From contig JALEPZ010000030.1 in assembly GCA_022767125.1 (NCBI GenBank), forward strand, positions 1-64,000: DNA of 64,000 nt, given 5' to 3'. Positions within the stretch are counted from its first letter, which is position 1, and each line of letters begins with the position of its first letter. This DNA is from Phocaeicola plebeius. GTDB lineage: Bacteria; Bacteroidota; Bacteroidia; Bacteroidales; Bacteroidaceae. The notes below the pieces were generated by a model, which worked only from the letters and a program-made list of their open reading frames with translations, ran no database searches and was not told where the DNA came from. Position numbers and translations under genes: made by a program. Positions 1 through 7,890 of the stretch are shown one piece after another.

Positions 1-183
1 GATGCCCACATCTACCTTAACCACCTGGAACAGGTAGACCTGCAACTGACCCGCTCACCGCGCCCCTTGCCGAAGATGGTCCTCAATCCCGACGTGAAGA
101 ACCTCTTCGACTTCCGCTACGAGGACTTCCAGCTGGAAGGCTATGACCCATGGCCGCACATAGCCGGAAAAGTATCTGTATAA
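1..183 (+). CDS. thyA: Thymidylate synthase, C-terminal part (runs off left edge)
   Basis: The first 60 codons in frame 1 read as the C-terminal end of thymidylate synthase, which methylates dUMP to dTMP using methylene-tetrahydrofolate. Visible family marks are [12 protein letters not shown] near the start, an arginine-proline segment (RSPRPLPK), and a tail containing FEDFQ-like [15 protein letters not shown] and IAGKVSV before TAA. Only the last quarter of the protein is in the window. Dihydrofolate reductase follows after 18 bases, the usual pairing because thymidylate synthase releases dihydrofolate that DHFR recycles. The identification is from family knowledge plus the visible motifs. 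Confidence 0.95.
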   Translation, partial: DAHIYLNHLEQVDLQLTRSPRPLPKMVLNPDVKNLFDFRYEDFQLEGYDPWPHIAGKVSV

Positions 184-201
184 CCCCTTCATACGAACGA
201 C

Positions 202-687
202 ATGATTTCACTGATTGCAGCCGTGAACCGGAATCACGGCATCGGAAAGGGCAACGAACTGCTGTATTGGCTGCCCAACGACCTGAAACGATTCAAGGCC
301 CTGACCACAGGGCATACCATTATCATGGGACGCAAGACGTTCGAGTCGCTCCCCAAAGGGGCATTGCCCCACCGCCGCAACATCGTGCTGAGCCGACAGG
401 AACGGCAGTGGCCCGGAACGGAATGCTTCCGCTCGCTGGAAGAGGCCTTGCAGGCCTGCGCCCACGAGGAAGAAATCTTCATCATCGGCGGTGCCAGCCT
501 GTATGCCACTGCCTTTCCGCTGGCCGACCGCCTCTATATCACGGAAGTGGAGGACAGCGAAAAAGAAGCAGATGTCTTCTTTCCCGCCATCGACCCTGCC
601 ATATGGCAAGAAAAAAGCAGAGAATGCCACCCTACAGACGAGAGACATCTCTACTCCTATTGCTTTGTCGACTACGAACGGCTGTAA
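202..687 (+). CDS. folA: Dihydrofolate reductase
   Basis: A 161-residue protein of normal length for bacterial DHFR, which reduces dihydrofolate to tetrahydrofolate with NADPH. It opens with ISLIAAVNRNHGIGKGNEL, has the W-LPNDLKRF active-site helix carrying the acidic residue (Asp in LPND), the GRKTFES NADPH-binding turn, and the late IIGGASLY motif. It starts at an ATG 18 bases after thyA, so the two are very likely co-transcribed. Its stop lies only 12 bases from the end of the convergent Lrp-family gene, with no obvious terminator between them. Confidence 0.96.
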   Translation: MISLIAAVNRNHGIGKGNELLYWLPNDLKRFKALTTGHTIIMGRKTFESLPKGALPHRRNIVLSRQERQWPGTECFRSLEEALQACAHEEEIFIIGGASLYATAFPLADRLYITEVEDSEKEADVFFPAIDPAIWQEKSRECHPTDERHLYSYCFVDYERL

Positions 688-699
688 CCGTCTGCCCCG

Positions 700-1185
700 T
701 CATTCCGCATCGTCGTCATCCGCCAGGTCGATAATGGGCATCTGGCGCTTGATGGCTTCCCGGAACGAAATGAGGGTTTCCGATCGGGAAAGTCCCAGTG
801 GCTGGAGCTTATCGTGAATGATACTGAGCAAATGGTGGTTGTTCTTGGCATAGATCTTGATGAACATATCGTATTTGCCGGTTGTAAAATGGCATTCCAC
901 CACCTCTGGAATGTTCTGGAGAGCTGCCGTCACAGTGTCAAACTGCTCCGGATCTTTCAAATACAGACCAATATAGGCACAGGTCTCGTAACCGATCTTC
1001 TCCGGGTCAATGACAAACTCGGACCCCTTCAAGATACCGAGGTTAATCAGTTTTTGAATACGTTGGTGAATAGCAGCCCCCGACACATTGCAGGCCCGGG
1101 CCACTTCCAGGAACGGGATACGTGCATTGTTGGCTATCAGTTGCAGAATCTGCTCGTCTAACTTATCGATTTGATGATGTCCCAT
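700..1185 (-). CDS. Lrp/AsnC-family transcriptional regulator
   Basis: A 161-residue Lrp/AsnC regulator, a family that binds DNA as octamers or dimers and responds to amino acids. The N-terminal winged helix-turn-helix spans about residues 5-55 (DKLDEQILQLIANNAR, then VARACNVSGAAIHQRIQKL). A RAM/AsnC ligand-binding domain follows (YIGLYLKDPEQF, then VVECHFTTGKYDMFIKIYAKN). The tail ends in an acidic DDDDAE stretch. It is convergent with folA and divergent from the M64 peptidase gene, with back-to-back promoter-like boxes in the 133-base gap. The effector and targets cannot be read from the sequence. Confidence 0.93.
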   Translation of the reverse strand: MGHHQIDKLDEQILQLIANNARIPFLEVARACNVSGAAIHQRIQKLINLGILKGSEFVIDPEKIGYETCAYIGLYLKDPEQFDTVTAALQNIPEVVECHFTTGKYDMFIKIYAKNNHHLLSIIHDKLQPLGLSRSETLISFREAIKRQMPIIDLADDDDAE

Positions 1186-1212
1186 AGGGTTACGTTGGTT
1201 TGGTTAGTGACG

Positions 1213-1220
1213 CAAAGATA
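1213..1220 (-). promoter_or_regulatory. Promoter -7 box for the Lrp-family gene
   Basis: On the minus strand this reads TATCTTTG, an exact match to the Bacteroidetes -7 consensus TAnnTTTG, 28 bases upstream of the Lrp-family start codon. I found no convincing TTTG element at the -33 position, so the call rests on the -7 box and its placement. Confidence 0.55.
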
Positions 1221-1253
1221 CAATTTCTGTTTCATATAATAACGTACTGTCCA

Positions 1254-1261
1254 TAAATTTG
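1254..1261 (+). promoter_or_regulatory. Promoter -7 box for the M64 peptidase gene
   Basis: TAAATTTG matches the Bacteroidetes -7 consensus TAnnTTTG and lies 57 bases before the peptidase start. It is back to back with the Lrp-gene box 34 bases away, so the regulator could plausibly act on both. There is no clear -33 TTTG. Confidence 0.45.
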
Positions 1262-1318
1262 TAACTTTACAGAGGAAATTAACGCTAAAATAGATTTATT
1301 GTCTACCTAAAAAAACAA

Positions 1319-2614
1319 ATGTATATGTTGAAACACGCTACAACTCTTGTATTGGGCTGCTGCCTGTTCGGTACCGTGCAGGCCCAGAACTTCAGCGACT
1401 ATTTCACAGAAAAGACGCTGAGACTCGACTATGTGTTTACCGGGGATGCCTCGCAACAGGCCATCTACCTGGACGAACTGGTACAACTGCCTCAATGGGC
1501 CGGTCGCCGCCACCACCTGGATGATCTTCCGCTGGAAGGAAACGGTGAAATCACGGTGCGTGACAAGGTATCCGCACAGGTCATCTACCGCACCTCGTTT
1601 TCGAGTCTTTTCCAGGAATGGCTGGGCGAAGACGAGGCCCAACATGCCCGCCGCAGTTTCGAGAATACGTTTCTGGTCCCCTTCCCGCTGAAGGAAGTCA
1701 CCGTTACCGTCGAACTGCGCGATGCCCACCGCAAGGTGACGACGTCACTGACCCATGAGGTAAATCCGAAGGACATCCTCATCCACAACAAGGGACACGA
1801 ATTCATCACGCCCCACAAGTACCTGCTGAAAAGCGGAGAAGAGAGTGAGTGCATCGACGTGGCTATCCTGGCCGAAGGCTACACTGCCCAAGAAATGGAG
1901 TTGTTCTACCAGGATGCACAGCGCACCTGTGATGCTCTCTTCGACCACGAACCCTTCAAACGGATGAAAGACAAGTTCAACATCGTGGCTGTGGCCAGCG
2001 AATCGGCCGACAGCGGCGTGAGCATTCCGCGCAACGGCGAATGGAAACAGACGGCTGTCAGCTCACATTTCGACACCTTCTACTCCGACCGCTACCTGAC
2101 GACCCGCAGTGTGAAGAGCATCCACAACTGGCTGGCCGGGATTCCGTATGAGCACATCATCATCCTGGCCAATACTGACACATACGGTGGCGGCGGCATC
2201 TACAATTCCTATACGCTGACAACAGCCCATCATGCCATGTTCCGTCCGGTGGTGGTCCACGAATTTGGACATAGTTTCGGAGGGCTGGCCGATGAATATG
2301 CCTATACGGATGAACCCAGTCCCCTCTATCCGTACGAAGTAGAACCGTGGGAACGGAATATCACGACACTGGTGAACTTCGACAGCAAATGGAAAGACCT
2401 GCTGCCCGAAGGCACTGCAGTTCCTACACCGGTCGTTACCGATCCGGCAAAGACCTATACACAAGTGGGCGTGTATGAAGGAGCGGGCTACTCGAATAAA
2501 GGCATCTACCGTCCGGCTACGGCCTGCCGGATGAGAGACAATGAAGTGCCGGCTTTTTGTCCCGTCTGCCAGCGGGCACTGGAAGAGCTCATCCAGTTCT
2601 ATACGGAAAAATAA
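1319..2614 (+). CDS. Secreted M64-family zinc metallopeptidase (IgA-peptidase-like)
   Basis: A 431-residue exported protein. Residues 1-22 form a signal peptide (ATTLVLGCCLFGTVQAQ). An N-terminal beta-rich domain precedes the catalytic part. The zinc site HEFGH lies near residue 314 and continues as SFGGLADEY, giving the HExxH-plus-acid pattern of peptidase family M64. Family M64 was founded on a Clostridium IgA peptidase, but Bacteroidetes members are common and their substrates are mostly unknown, so IgA cleavage should not be assumed. A cysteine-bearing C-terminal segment (ACRMRDN, FCPVCQRALEELI) is typical of the group. A second in-frame ATG at 1325 is an equally possible start. Confidence 0.88.
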   Translation: MYMLKHATTLVLGCCLFGTVQAQNFSDYFTEKTLRLDYVFTGDASQQAIYLDELVQLPQWAGRRHHLDDLPLEGNGEITVRDKVSAQVIYRTSFSSLFQEWLGEDEAQHARRSFENTFLVPFPLKEVTVTVELRDAHRKVTTSLTHEVNPKDILIHNKGHEFITPHKYLLKSGEESECIDVAILAEGYTAQEMELFYQDAQRTCDALFDHEPFKRMKDKFNIVAVASESADSGVSIPRNGEWKQTAVSSHFDTFYSDRYLTTRSVKSIHNWLAGIPYEHIIILANTDTYGGGGIYNSYTLTTAHHAMFRPVVVHEFGHSFGGLADEYAYTDEPSPLYPYEVEPWERNITTLVNFDSKWKDLLPEGTAVPTPVVTDPAKTYTQVGVYEGAGYSNKGIYRPATACRMRDNEVPAFCPVCQRALEELIQFYTEK

Positions 2615-2648
2615 ACCGAAGACTATACCTCACATCAAATTACGACAC

Positions 2649-3203
2649 ATGGTACGATTACAACGCATACATACCTCCCATCCCCACTATCCCTTCGTGG
2701 AAGCACTGCTGCACAGTGCTTTCCCCGAAGCGGAAAGGCGCGACGATGCAGGACAGCGCGAACAGACCGACCACCATCAGCAATTCTACTGCCTGCTGGT
2801 CACCGATTCGGACGGGCAGAAAGAAGAACAGCCGGTGGGATTTGTCACCGTCTGGCGACTGGGCGATTTCAGCTACGTAGAACATCTGGCCACCTCCGCC
2901 TCAGTACGGAACCAAGGCTATGGCCAACGCATTCTGGAAGCACTCCGGAAGGAAGTAAAGGGATTGCTGGTCCTCGAAGTGGAACCTCCTGTCGATGAGA
3001 TGAGCCGTCGTCGCATCGGGTTCTACCGCCGCTGCGGATTTTCGCTCTGCGAACTTCCCTATCTCCAACCCCCTTACCGGAAGGGGGACCAACCCTTCCC
3101 ACTCCTGTTGATGTTCGACGGAGCCGACAGCATCGATTCCTCCTTCGATGCCATCCGTCGCACTATCCACCAAGTGGTCTACCGGGTATCAGATGCCCGG
3201 TAA
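2649..3203 (+). CDS. GNAT-family N-acetyltransferase
   Basis: A 184-residue protein with the GNAT acetyl-CoA fold. The core reads VGFVTVWRLGDFSYVEHLATSAS, followed by the acetyl-CoA pyrophosphate-binding loop VRNQGYGQRILEAL (Q-x-x-G-x-G/A pattern), then VLEVEPP and FYRRCGF near the C-terminus. The open frame extends upstream into the peptidase gene, but the ATG at 2649, 34 bases after the peptidase stop, fits the family length. It is probably co-transcribed with the peptidase. The acceptor substrate is not predictable. Confidence 0.88.
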   Translation: MVRLQRIHTSHPHYPFVEALLHSAFPEAERRDDAGQREQTDHHQQFYCLLVTDSDGQKEEQPVGFVTVWRLGDFSYVEHLATSASVRNQGYGQRILEALRKEVKGLLVLEVEPPVDEMSRRRIGFYRRCGFSLCELPYLQPPYRKGDQPFPLLLMFDGADSIDSSFDAIRRTIHQVVYRVSDAR

Positions 3204-3208
3204 TCAGC

Positions 3209-3251
3209 AAAAAAAAGGATGCCTTTCACAGAGAAAAGCATCCTTTTTTTT
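3209..3251. terminator. Bidirectional intrinsic terminator
   Basis: Perfect inverted repeat: an A-run plus GGATGC, a 15-base loop, then GCATCC plus a T-run. Because each arm carries its own A or T tract, it can terminate both the acetyltransferase on the plus strand and the exbB-exbD operon on the minus strand, which converge here. Confidence 0.9.
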
Positions 3252-3268
3252 AGATATTCAGTCAACTA

Positions 3269-3733
3269 TTACATGCGCTGAGTAGCAGAATAGTTAATCT
3301 TCAATGCATAAGCCTGGCGCAGCGCCTGCTTCACTTCCGTTACGATACCCATCTTGGTCTTGGCATCCACTTTGAGTGATACAGTCATGAACGGCTTGTC
3401 TTCTTCCTTCATGTTTTCACGTTCCTGGTAGATGTAGTCCTGTACTTCAGAAGATTCTGCGAACTTGTCGTTCAGCTGAATACGGTCGGAAGTACCCATC
3501 TTCTTCTGGAATTCAGGCATCGGCTTACCGATATAGATGAACGATACCAACGACTTCTTTTCCAGTTTTTCCAGTTCCGTAGCCTGCGGCACTTTAAACT
3601 GCACCTTCAAGGTCACTTCACGCATGGTTGTTACAATCATGAAGAAGAACAACATGGTAAAGATAAGGTCAGGCAATGAAGAAGTATTCAACTCCGGCAT
3701 GCCGCGCTTACCCGTCTTATTAAATTTTCCCAT
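3269..3733 (-). CDS. exbD: ExbD/TolR-family biopolymer transport protein (second copy)
   Basis: A 154-residue ExbD/TolR protein, the plug-like partner of the ExbB proton channel that passes proton-motive force to TonB. It has one N-terminal membrane helix containing the conserved membrane aspartate in LPDLIFTMLFFFMIV (about residues 20-40). A periplasmic domain follows, with VSLKVDAKTKMGIVTEVKQALRQA near the end. It lies 2 bases downstream of the other exbD and is the last gene of the minus-strand operon exbB-(four-helix protein)-exbD-exbD. Two non-identical ExbD proteins per ExbB are common in Bacteroidetes. Confidence 0.93.
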   Translation of the reverse strand: MGKFNKTGKRGMPELNTSSLPDLIFTMLFFFMIVTTMREVTLKVQFKVPQATELEKLEKKSLVSFIYIGKPMPEFQKKMGTSDRIQLNDKFAESSEVQDYIYQERENMKEEDKPFMTVSLKVDAKTKMGIVTEVKQALRQAYALKINYSATQRM

Positions 3734-3735
3734 AA

Positions 3736-4323
3736 TTATTTTCCTCCATACTTTTTAGGTTCTGCTTCAGAAATCTTCTGCGGGTAGTATTGCGCGATAG
3801 CATCCTTCTCGTCTTCCGAGCAGTCAGCCAAATCCTTGCCGAACTGGGTCTTAGCCAGTTCCTGACGCAATTCATTGTAAGCAGCCACCAGTTCGTTCTG
3901 AACCTGCAAATATGCTTCATAGCTCGTACCTACGTCATTCTGAACAGAGATTACATGCTTTTCAGTAATCATCACGTCACCGAAGAAGGGGATGTTCTTG
4001 CTGTGCTTTTCGGGCAAGTTGACATCATCGTTCGGATTGGCAATGAATTCCTTTGCCTTTTCTCTCAGTTGTCTTATCTCAGACCATTCTCCGCCCACCA
4101 TCAGCTGGTCGTCCTTGTTGAGGCGGACCTGGAGAACGTTACGCTCCTTAACAATAATATCGTCTTTCTGCTCCTTGTTCTCGGGAGGTGGCGGCAAGCG
4201 TCTCGCGAGACCACGGTCAGTATCCATTGATGTTGTTGTCAGGAAGAAAATAAGCAACATGAAGGCAATATCCGCCGTAGAACTGGAATTGATTCCCGGC
4301 ATGGTTCTTTTCTTTCTTGCCAT
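3736..4323 (-). CDS. exbD: ExbD/TolR-family biopolymer transport protein (first copy)
   Basis: A 195-residue ExbD/TolR protein with a single membrane helix near residues 12-32 holding the conserved aspartate (STADIAFMLLIFFLTTTSMD). The periplasmic part carries a PPPPENKEQ segment and is longer than in the second copy, with insertions around residues 85-150. It sits between the four-helix membrane protein and the second exbD. Expected to form the proton-driven motor with ExbB that energises the TonB-dependent SusC receptors encoded further along the window. Confidence 0.93.
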   Translation of the reverse strand: MARKKRTMPGINSSSTADIAFMLLIFFLTTTSMDTDRGLARRLPPPPENKEQKDDIIVKERNVLQVRLNKDDQLMVGGEWSEIRQLREKAKEFIANPNDDVNLPEKHSKNIPFFGDVMITEKHVISVQNDVGTSYEAYLQVQNELVAAYNELRQELAKTQFGKDLADCSEDEKDAIAQYYPQKISEAEPKKYGGK

Positions 4324-4343
4324 TTTACTTACTTTCTTTTAGT

Positions 4344-4805
4344 TTATTTCTTAAAGATACCTGTCAAGTTCAAGATAGTAGCAAGAGCTGCAATGGTGAA
4401 CAAGCCATAGATGGAATACAGCATCATGTCAGACAACTTCAGCAAGCTGGCATCCGTGAACGTTTCACCGCTGGCCATCAGCAGGGGTTCGTCAGAACTC
4501 ATGCCATAAGCGATGATGAGCACTACGATGAACAGAGCCAGACCAATCAATGATTTAACGGCACCTTTCGGATTGTCTTTTAAGGATGTTCCAAACTGGG
4601 CCAATGCACCCAACACTGTTACGAGTACACACAAACCAAACATGATGTACAGGAAGTAAATCAGGGTTTCTGTGTTCTCGGGGGCGTTATATTCGCCTAC
4701 CGGATTCGTATATCCTACTCCGAAGAACAGTCCCAATACAAGTAAAGTCAATGCAATCAGGACATAGAAAACGTAGTAGGACGCTTTATATGATAACTTA
4801 GCCAT
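4344..4805 (-). CDS. Four-helix membrane protein of the Ton operon, function unknown
   Basis: A 153-residue integral membrane protein with four predicted helices: YYVFYVLIALTLLVLGLFFG, LIYFLYIMFGLCVLVTVLG, GLALFIVVLIIAYGM and MMLYSIYGLFTIAALATIL. It has no known catalytic motif and I do not recognise a named family. It lies 7 bases after exbB and 20 before exbD, so it is surely co-expressed with the motor. From memory, similar small membrane proteins occupy this slot in other Bacteroidales, which suggests an accessory subunit of the Ton motor; that role is inference. Confidence 0.8.
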   Translation of the reverse strand: MAKLSYKASYYVFYVLIALTLLVLGLFFGVGYTNPVGEYNAPENTETLIYFLYIMFGLCVLVTVLGALAQFGTSLKDNPKGAVKSLIGLALFIVVLIIAYGMSSDEPLLMASGETFTDASLLKLSDMMLYSIYGLFTIAALATILNLTGIFKK

Positions 4806-4812
4806 GTCCTAA

Positions 4813-5601
4813 TTATTTTTTATATTTCAAGTTATATTTCATGATGATATCCAACAAGGTGATAGAAGAATCTTCCATCTGGCTTGTGATAGCTTCAATC
4901 TTAGACAAGATGTAGTTGTAGAATACCTGAAGAACCAATGCTACGATCAGACCGAAGATAGTAGTGATCAAGGCCACCTTCATACCACCTGCAACGACTG
5001 TCGGAGAGATATCACCAGCCTGCTGGATCTTATCGAAGGCCATAACCATACCGACAACGGTACCGATAAATCCCAGAGACGGAGCCATGGCGATAAACAG
5101 GGTAATCCAAGAGCAACCCTTTTCAAGGTAACCGGCCTGTACACCACCATAGGAAACTACAGAACGTTCAACCACGTCCAAACCTTCGTCGATTCTCATC
5201 AGACCCTGGTAGCAGATAGAAGCAACCGGACCGCGAGTGTTACGGCAGATAGTCTTGGCACCTTCAACGTCGCCCTTTTCCAAAGCGGCTTCTACTTTAC
5301 CCATCAACTTTTTAGCATTCACTTCAGCCAAGCTCAAATAGATGATACGTTCGATACAGAAAGCCAAACCGAGTACCAATGCGATGGCAGGCAAAGACAT
5401 AAAGCCGGCATCACCTTCGATAAACTTCGTTTTCAACTCTTTGTGCAAACCACCTTCTTCGGCAACAACGGCTGCTGAGTTGTCTGCTGCTGCCACTTGT
5501 TCAGTAGCCGGAGCTGCTGATTCATCCTGAGCCATAGCTGTCAGAGTCGTTCCAAACGAGAGGACTCCCATCACTGCAAGAATTGCGAATAACTTTTTCA
5601 T
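4813..5601 (-). CDS. exbB: ExbB/TolQ/MotA-family proton channel protein
   Basis: A 262-residue ExbB-type protein. An N-terminal signal-like segment (residues 1-25, ending AMAQ) and an Ala-rich linker precede the first core helix (LPAIALVLGLAFCIERIIYL). The two remaining helices contain the family core LFIAMAPSLGFIGTVVGMVMAFDKI and GGMKVALITTIFGLIVALVLQVFYNYI. The leading signal-like helix is usual in Bacteroidetes ExbB. It is the first gene of the Ton operon and begins 72 bases after tRNA-Ser on the same strand. No clear TAnnTTTG box was found in that gap, so it may be transcribed with the tRNA. Confidence 0.95.
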   Translation of the reverse strand: MKKLFAILAVMGVLSFGTTLTAMAQDESAAPATEQVAAADNSAAVVAEEGGLHKELKTKFIEGDAGFMSLPAIALVLGLAFCIERIIYLSLAEVNAKKLMGKVEAALEKGDVEGAKTICRNTRGPVASICYQGLMRIDEGLDVVERSVVSYGGVQAGYLEKGCSWITLFIAMAPSLGFIGTVVGMVMAFDKIQQAGDISPTVVAGGMKVALITTIFGLIVALVLQVFYNYILSKIEAITSQMEDSSITLLDIIMKYNLKYKK

Positions 5602-5673
5602 TGTGTGTCTAATTTTTAAGATTAATTAATTAATAGTTATAAAATGTTTTTTGTTCTCTTTCTATTCTATCAG

Positions 5674-5761
5674 CGGAGAGAACGGGATTCGAACCCGTGA
5701 TACGCTTTTGGCGTATACACGCTTTCCAGGCGTGCCTCTTCAACCACTCGAGCATCTCTCC
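5674..5761 (-). tRNA. tRNA-Ser (anticodon GGA)
   Basis: Read on the minus strand, the 88-base gene starts GGAGAGATG, pairs its acceptor GGAGAGA with TCTCTCC at the end, and has discriminator G as expected for serine. The anticodon loop CTGGAAA carries GGA (bases 5725-5727). The long variable arm (TATACGCCAAAAGCGTAT) marks a class II tRNA, and the T-arm GGGTTCGAATCCC is perfect. CCA is not encoded. The 164 bases between it and the TatD gene hold no other recognisable feature. Confidence 0.97.
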
Positions 5762-5925
5762 TTCGTCTGTCCCTCCTCTAAAAGGGGACCTCTCTCAAAT
5801 CGGGTGCAAATTACAAATAAATTTGCGAACCGCAAGCGATTTCAGTCACAAATGTATTCTTTTTTTTCGTCTTACGTATTATTCGCGCTACAAAAGTTCG
5901 TGTTTTCGGCTAAAATTAATAAACT

Positions 5926-6720
5926 TTAAAAACTCATCTCTTCATTTTTGAAGACTTTTAAAGCATTGGCTGTTGTCTGACGAGCGATGACCTCCTGACT
6001 CACCCCATAGACATCGGCCAGTTTTTCCGCTACCTTTACCACATAACTGCTCTCGTTACGCTGGCCGCGATAAGGCACCGGAGCCAGATAAGGCGAGTCT
6101 GTTTCCAGGACAATCCGCTCCAAGGGCACGGTGCGGAGGGTTTCTCCCAACGTGCTTTTCTTAAAGGTCACCACTCCGTTCACGCCAAGCATGAAACCGG
6201 CATATCCCAGCAGCGCCTCAACCGTTTCGGCATCGCCGCCCGTAAAGCTGTGGAAGATGCCCGTCAGCTCCGCTTCCCCCCGGTAGGGCGCCAGCACGTC
6301 CAGCAGTTCAGGATAAGCTTCGCGACAATGAATCACCAACGGCAGCCGAAACTGCAAAGCCCACTGCACTTGTTCGTCGAGCACCTTCATCTGTTCCAGC
6401 CGGTAGGTACGGTCCCAATAGAGATCCATCCCCACCTCACCGATGCCATAGAACCGGTGTCCGCTCTGCAGCCACTCCTTCACCCGTGCCAGCCGAGGAG
6501 CCCAAGCGGCATCCACCGAGGTAGGGTGGAACCCGATCATCGGATAGCAGCCCTCATGCGCCTCACACAAGTCCAGCATTGCCTCTACGGTCGTATCGTC
6601 GATGTTCGGCATATACAACCGCTGCACGCCGGTGCGGAACGCACGTTCCACCACGGCTTCCCGGTCGTTGTCGAACTCTTCCGTATAGAGATGTGTATGC
6701 GTATCTACAAGTGTCAGCAT
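5926..6720 (-). CDS. TatD-family metal-dependent hydrolase
   Basis: A 264-residue TatD-family hydrolase (TIM-barrel, two-metal DNase/RNase-like enzymes). Metal ligands are visible in order: DTHTHLYTEEF at residues 7-17, the GEVGMDLYWD glutamate, IHCREAY, FHSFTG, and ETDSPYLAPVPYRGQRNE with the catalytic aspartate. Length is normal. The gene starts 10 bases after the polyprenyl synthase stop, so the two form an operon. TatD proteins have been linked to DNA repair or RNA turnover; its specific role here is unknown. Confidence 0.93.
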   Translation of the reverse strand: MLTLVDTHTHLYTEEFDNDREAVVERAFRTGVQRLYMPNIDDTTVEAMLDLCEAHEGCYPMIGFHPTSVDAAWAPRLARVKEWLQSGHRFYGIGEVGMDLYWDRTYRLEQMKVLDEQVQWALQFRLPLVIHCREAYPELLDVLAPYRGEAELTGIFHSFTGGDAETVEALLGYAGFMLGVNGVVTFKKSTLGETLRTVPLERIVLETDSPYLAPVPYRGQRNESSYVVKVAEKLADVYGVSQEVIARQTTANALKVFKNEEMSF

Positions 6721-6730
6721 GGCTAGAACA

Positions 6731-7714
6731 TCAGAGTTGGCGGTCCATCAATTGGCAGACATAGTCCTTCAGCGGCTGCTTGAGGGTCTCTTCTACCGAT
6801 ACCCGGTCAAGGCACTGCAAGCCCTCTTCATAATAGGCATCAATACGTTCCCGACAGCAGTCTGCTACACCTACCTTATTATATAAAGCCGTAACGGCAG
6901 CAATCTTCTCCTCCGGCCGGACATCGGTGGCTGACAGCCAGCGTTGCAGTTCATGCCGGTCTTCCTGTCCTGCCCGCTGCAAGGCCGTAATGAGCAAGTA
7001 GGTCTTCTTGTTGCAAAGGATATCTCCCCCGATCTTCTTGCCGAAGGTGGCCGGATCACCATACACGTCCAGATAGTCATCTTGCAGCTGGAACGCCAGT
7101 CCCATCTTCACACCAAAGCGGTAGAGCCATTCGGCGTCTTCGTCCGAAGCACCTCCCAGCAGGGCGCCGATGCGGAGCGAACCGGCCAAGAGGACCGATG
7201 TCTTCAGCCGGATCATCTCGATGTACTCGTCCACCGTCACCTCCTCCCGCTGTTCGAACTCCATGTCCCACTGCTGTCCCTCGCAGATTTCGAGAGCCGT
7301 CTGTCCGAACACCTCCATCACCTGCGGCAACAGCTCGGCCGGACAATGGTCCATCATGAAGCGATAAGACAGGATGAGCATGGCATCCCCCGAAAGGATA
7401 GCCGTGTTCTCGTTCCATTTCTTGTGGACGGTAGGTCTTCCGCGGCGCACATCCGCCTTGTCCATCAAGTCATCGTGCAACAGGGTGAAATTATGGTAGG
7501 TCTCAATGGCGGCCGCCTGCGGATAAATCCGCTCCACCTCCTCCTTGTACAGGTTATAGGCCAGCAACATCAGGACGGGGCGCAACCGTTTCCCTCCCAT
7601 GTCGAGCACATATTCAATCGGGTCATACAATCCCTGCGGGTCGCGTGCATATGCCAACGATCCGATATAGGCATGAATGCCTTTCATCAGTTGTTCACTG
7701 CTATATTGTTTCAT
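6731..7714 (-). CDS. Polyprenyl (farnesyl/geranylgeranyl-type) diphosphate synthase
   Basis: A 326-residue trans-prenyl transferase that joins isopentenyl diphosphate units to an allylic diphosphate. The first aspartate-rich motif DDLMD lies near residue 80, followed by RRGRPTVHKKW; the second, DDYLD, lies near residue 212 in LQDDYLDVYGD. Also visible are GGKRLRP near the N-terminus and KKTYLL. The frame extends 30 codons upstream, but the ATG at 7714 (MKQYSSEQL) matches the family start. Product chain length cannot be fixed from this view. The ispH and dxs genes of the MEP pathway that feed it are elsewhere in the window. Confidence 0.9.
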   Translation of the reverse strand: MKQYSSEQLMKGIHAYIGSLAYARDPQGLYDPIEYVLDMGGKRLRPVLMLLAYNLYKEEVERIYPQAAAIETYHNFTLLHDDLMDKADVRRGRPTVHKKWNENTAILSGDAMLILSYRFMMDHCPAELLPQVMEVFGQTALEICEGQQWDMEFEQREEVTVDEYIEMIRLKTSVLLAGSLRIGALLGGASDEDAEWLYRFGVKMGLAFQLQDDYLDVYGDPATFGKKIGGDILCNKKTYLLITALQRAGQEDRHELQRWLSATDVRPEEKIAAVTALYNKVGVADCCRERIDAYYEEGLQCLDRVSVEETLKQPLKDYVCQLMDRQL

Positions 7715-7775
7715 AATAGACAAGAATCGATTGGTAACAGAAAGAAATGAGGTGATTACGTCATGGCCGGACAAA

Positions 7776-7844
7776 CACAAAGACACAAAGGAACAAAGAA
7801 TCATAATGGAAAGAAACCATTCATCACTTTGTGCCTTTGTGTCT
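7776..7844. repeat. Imperfect inverted repeat, CACAAAG family
   Basis: Two arms about 20 bases long built from short CACAAAG units (CAAAGACACAAAGGAACAAAG and, facing it, CTTTGTGCCTTTGTGTCTTG) are separated by about 28 bases. The element fills the gap between the TonB gene stop and the prenyl synthase start. A related single arm occurs at 11543-11562, so this is a dispersed repeat and not a gene-specific structure. No coding potential is evident. Confidence 0.7.
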
Positions 7845-7890
7845 TGCTTCTCCGGTTCACACGGATAGAAAATAATAACTTAAAAACAGA

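Noticed and set aside
5762..5925. Promoter for tRNA-Ser
   Set aside because: The region has TTTG-containing sequence near 5806-5823, but no box fits TAnnTTTG exactly on the minus strand, so I did not annotate one.
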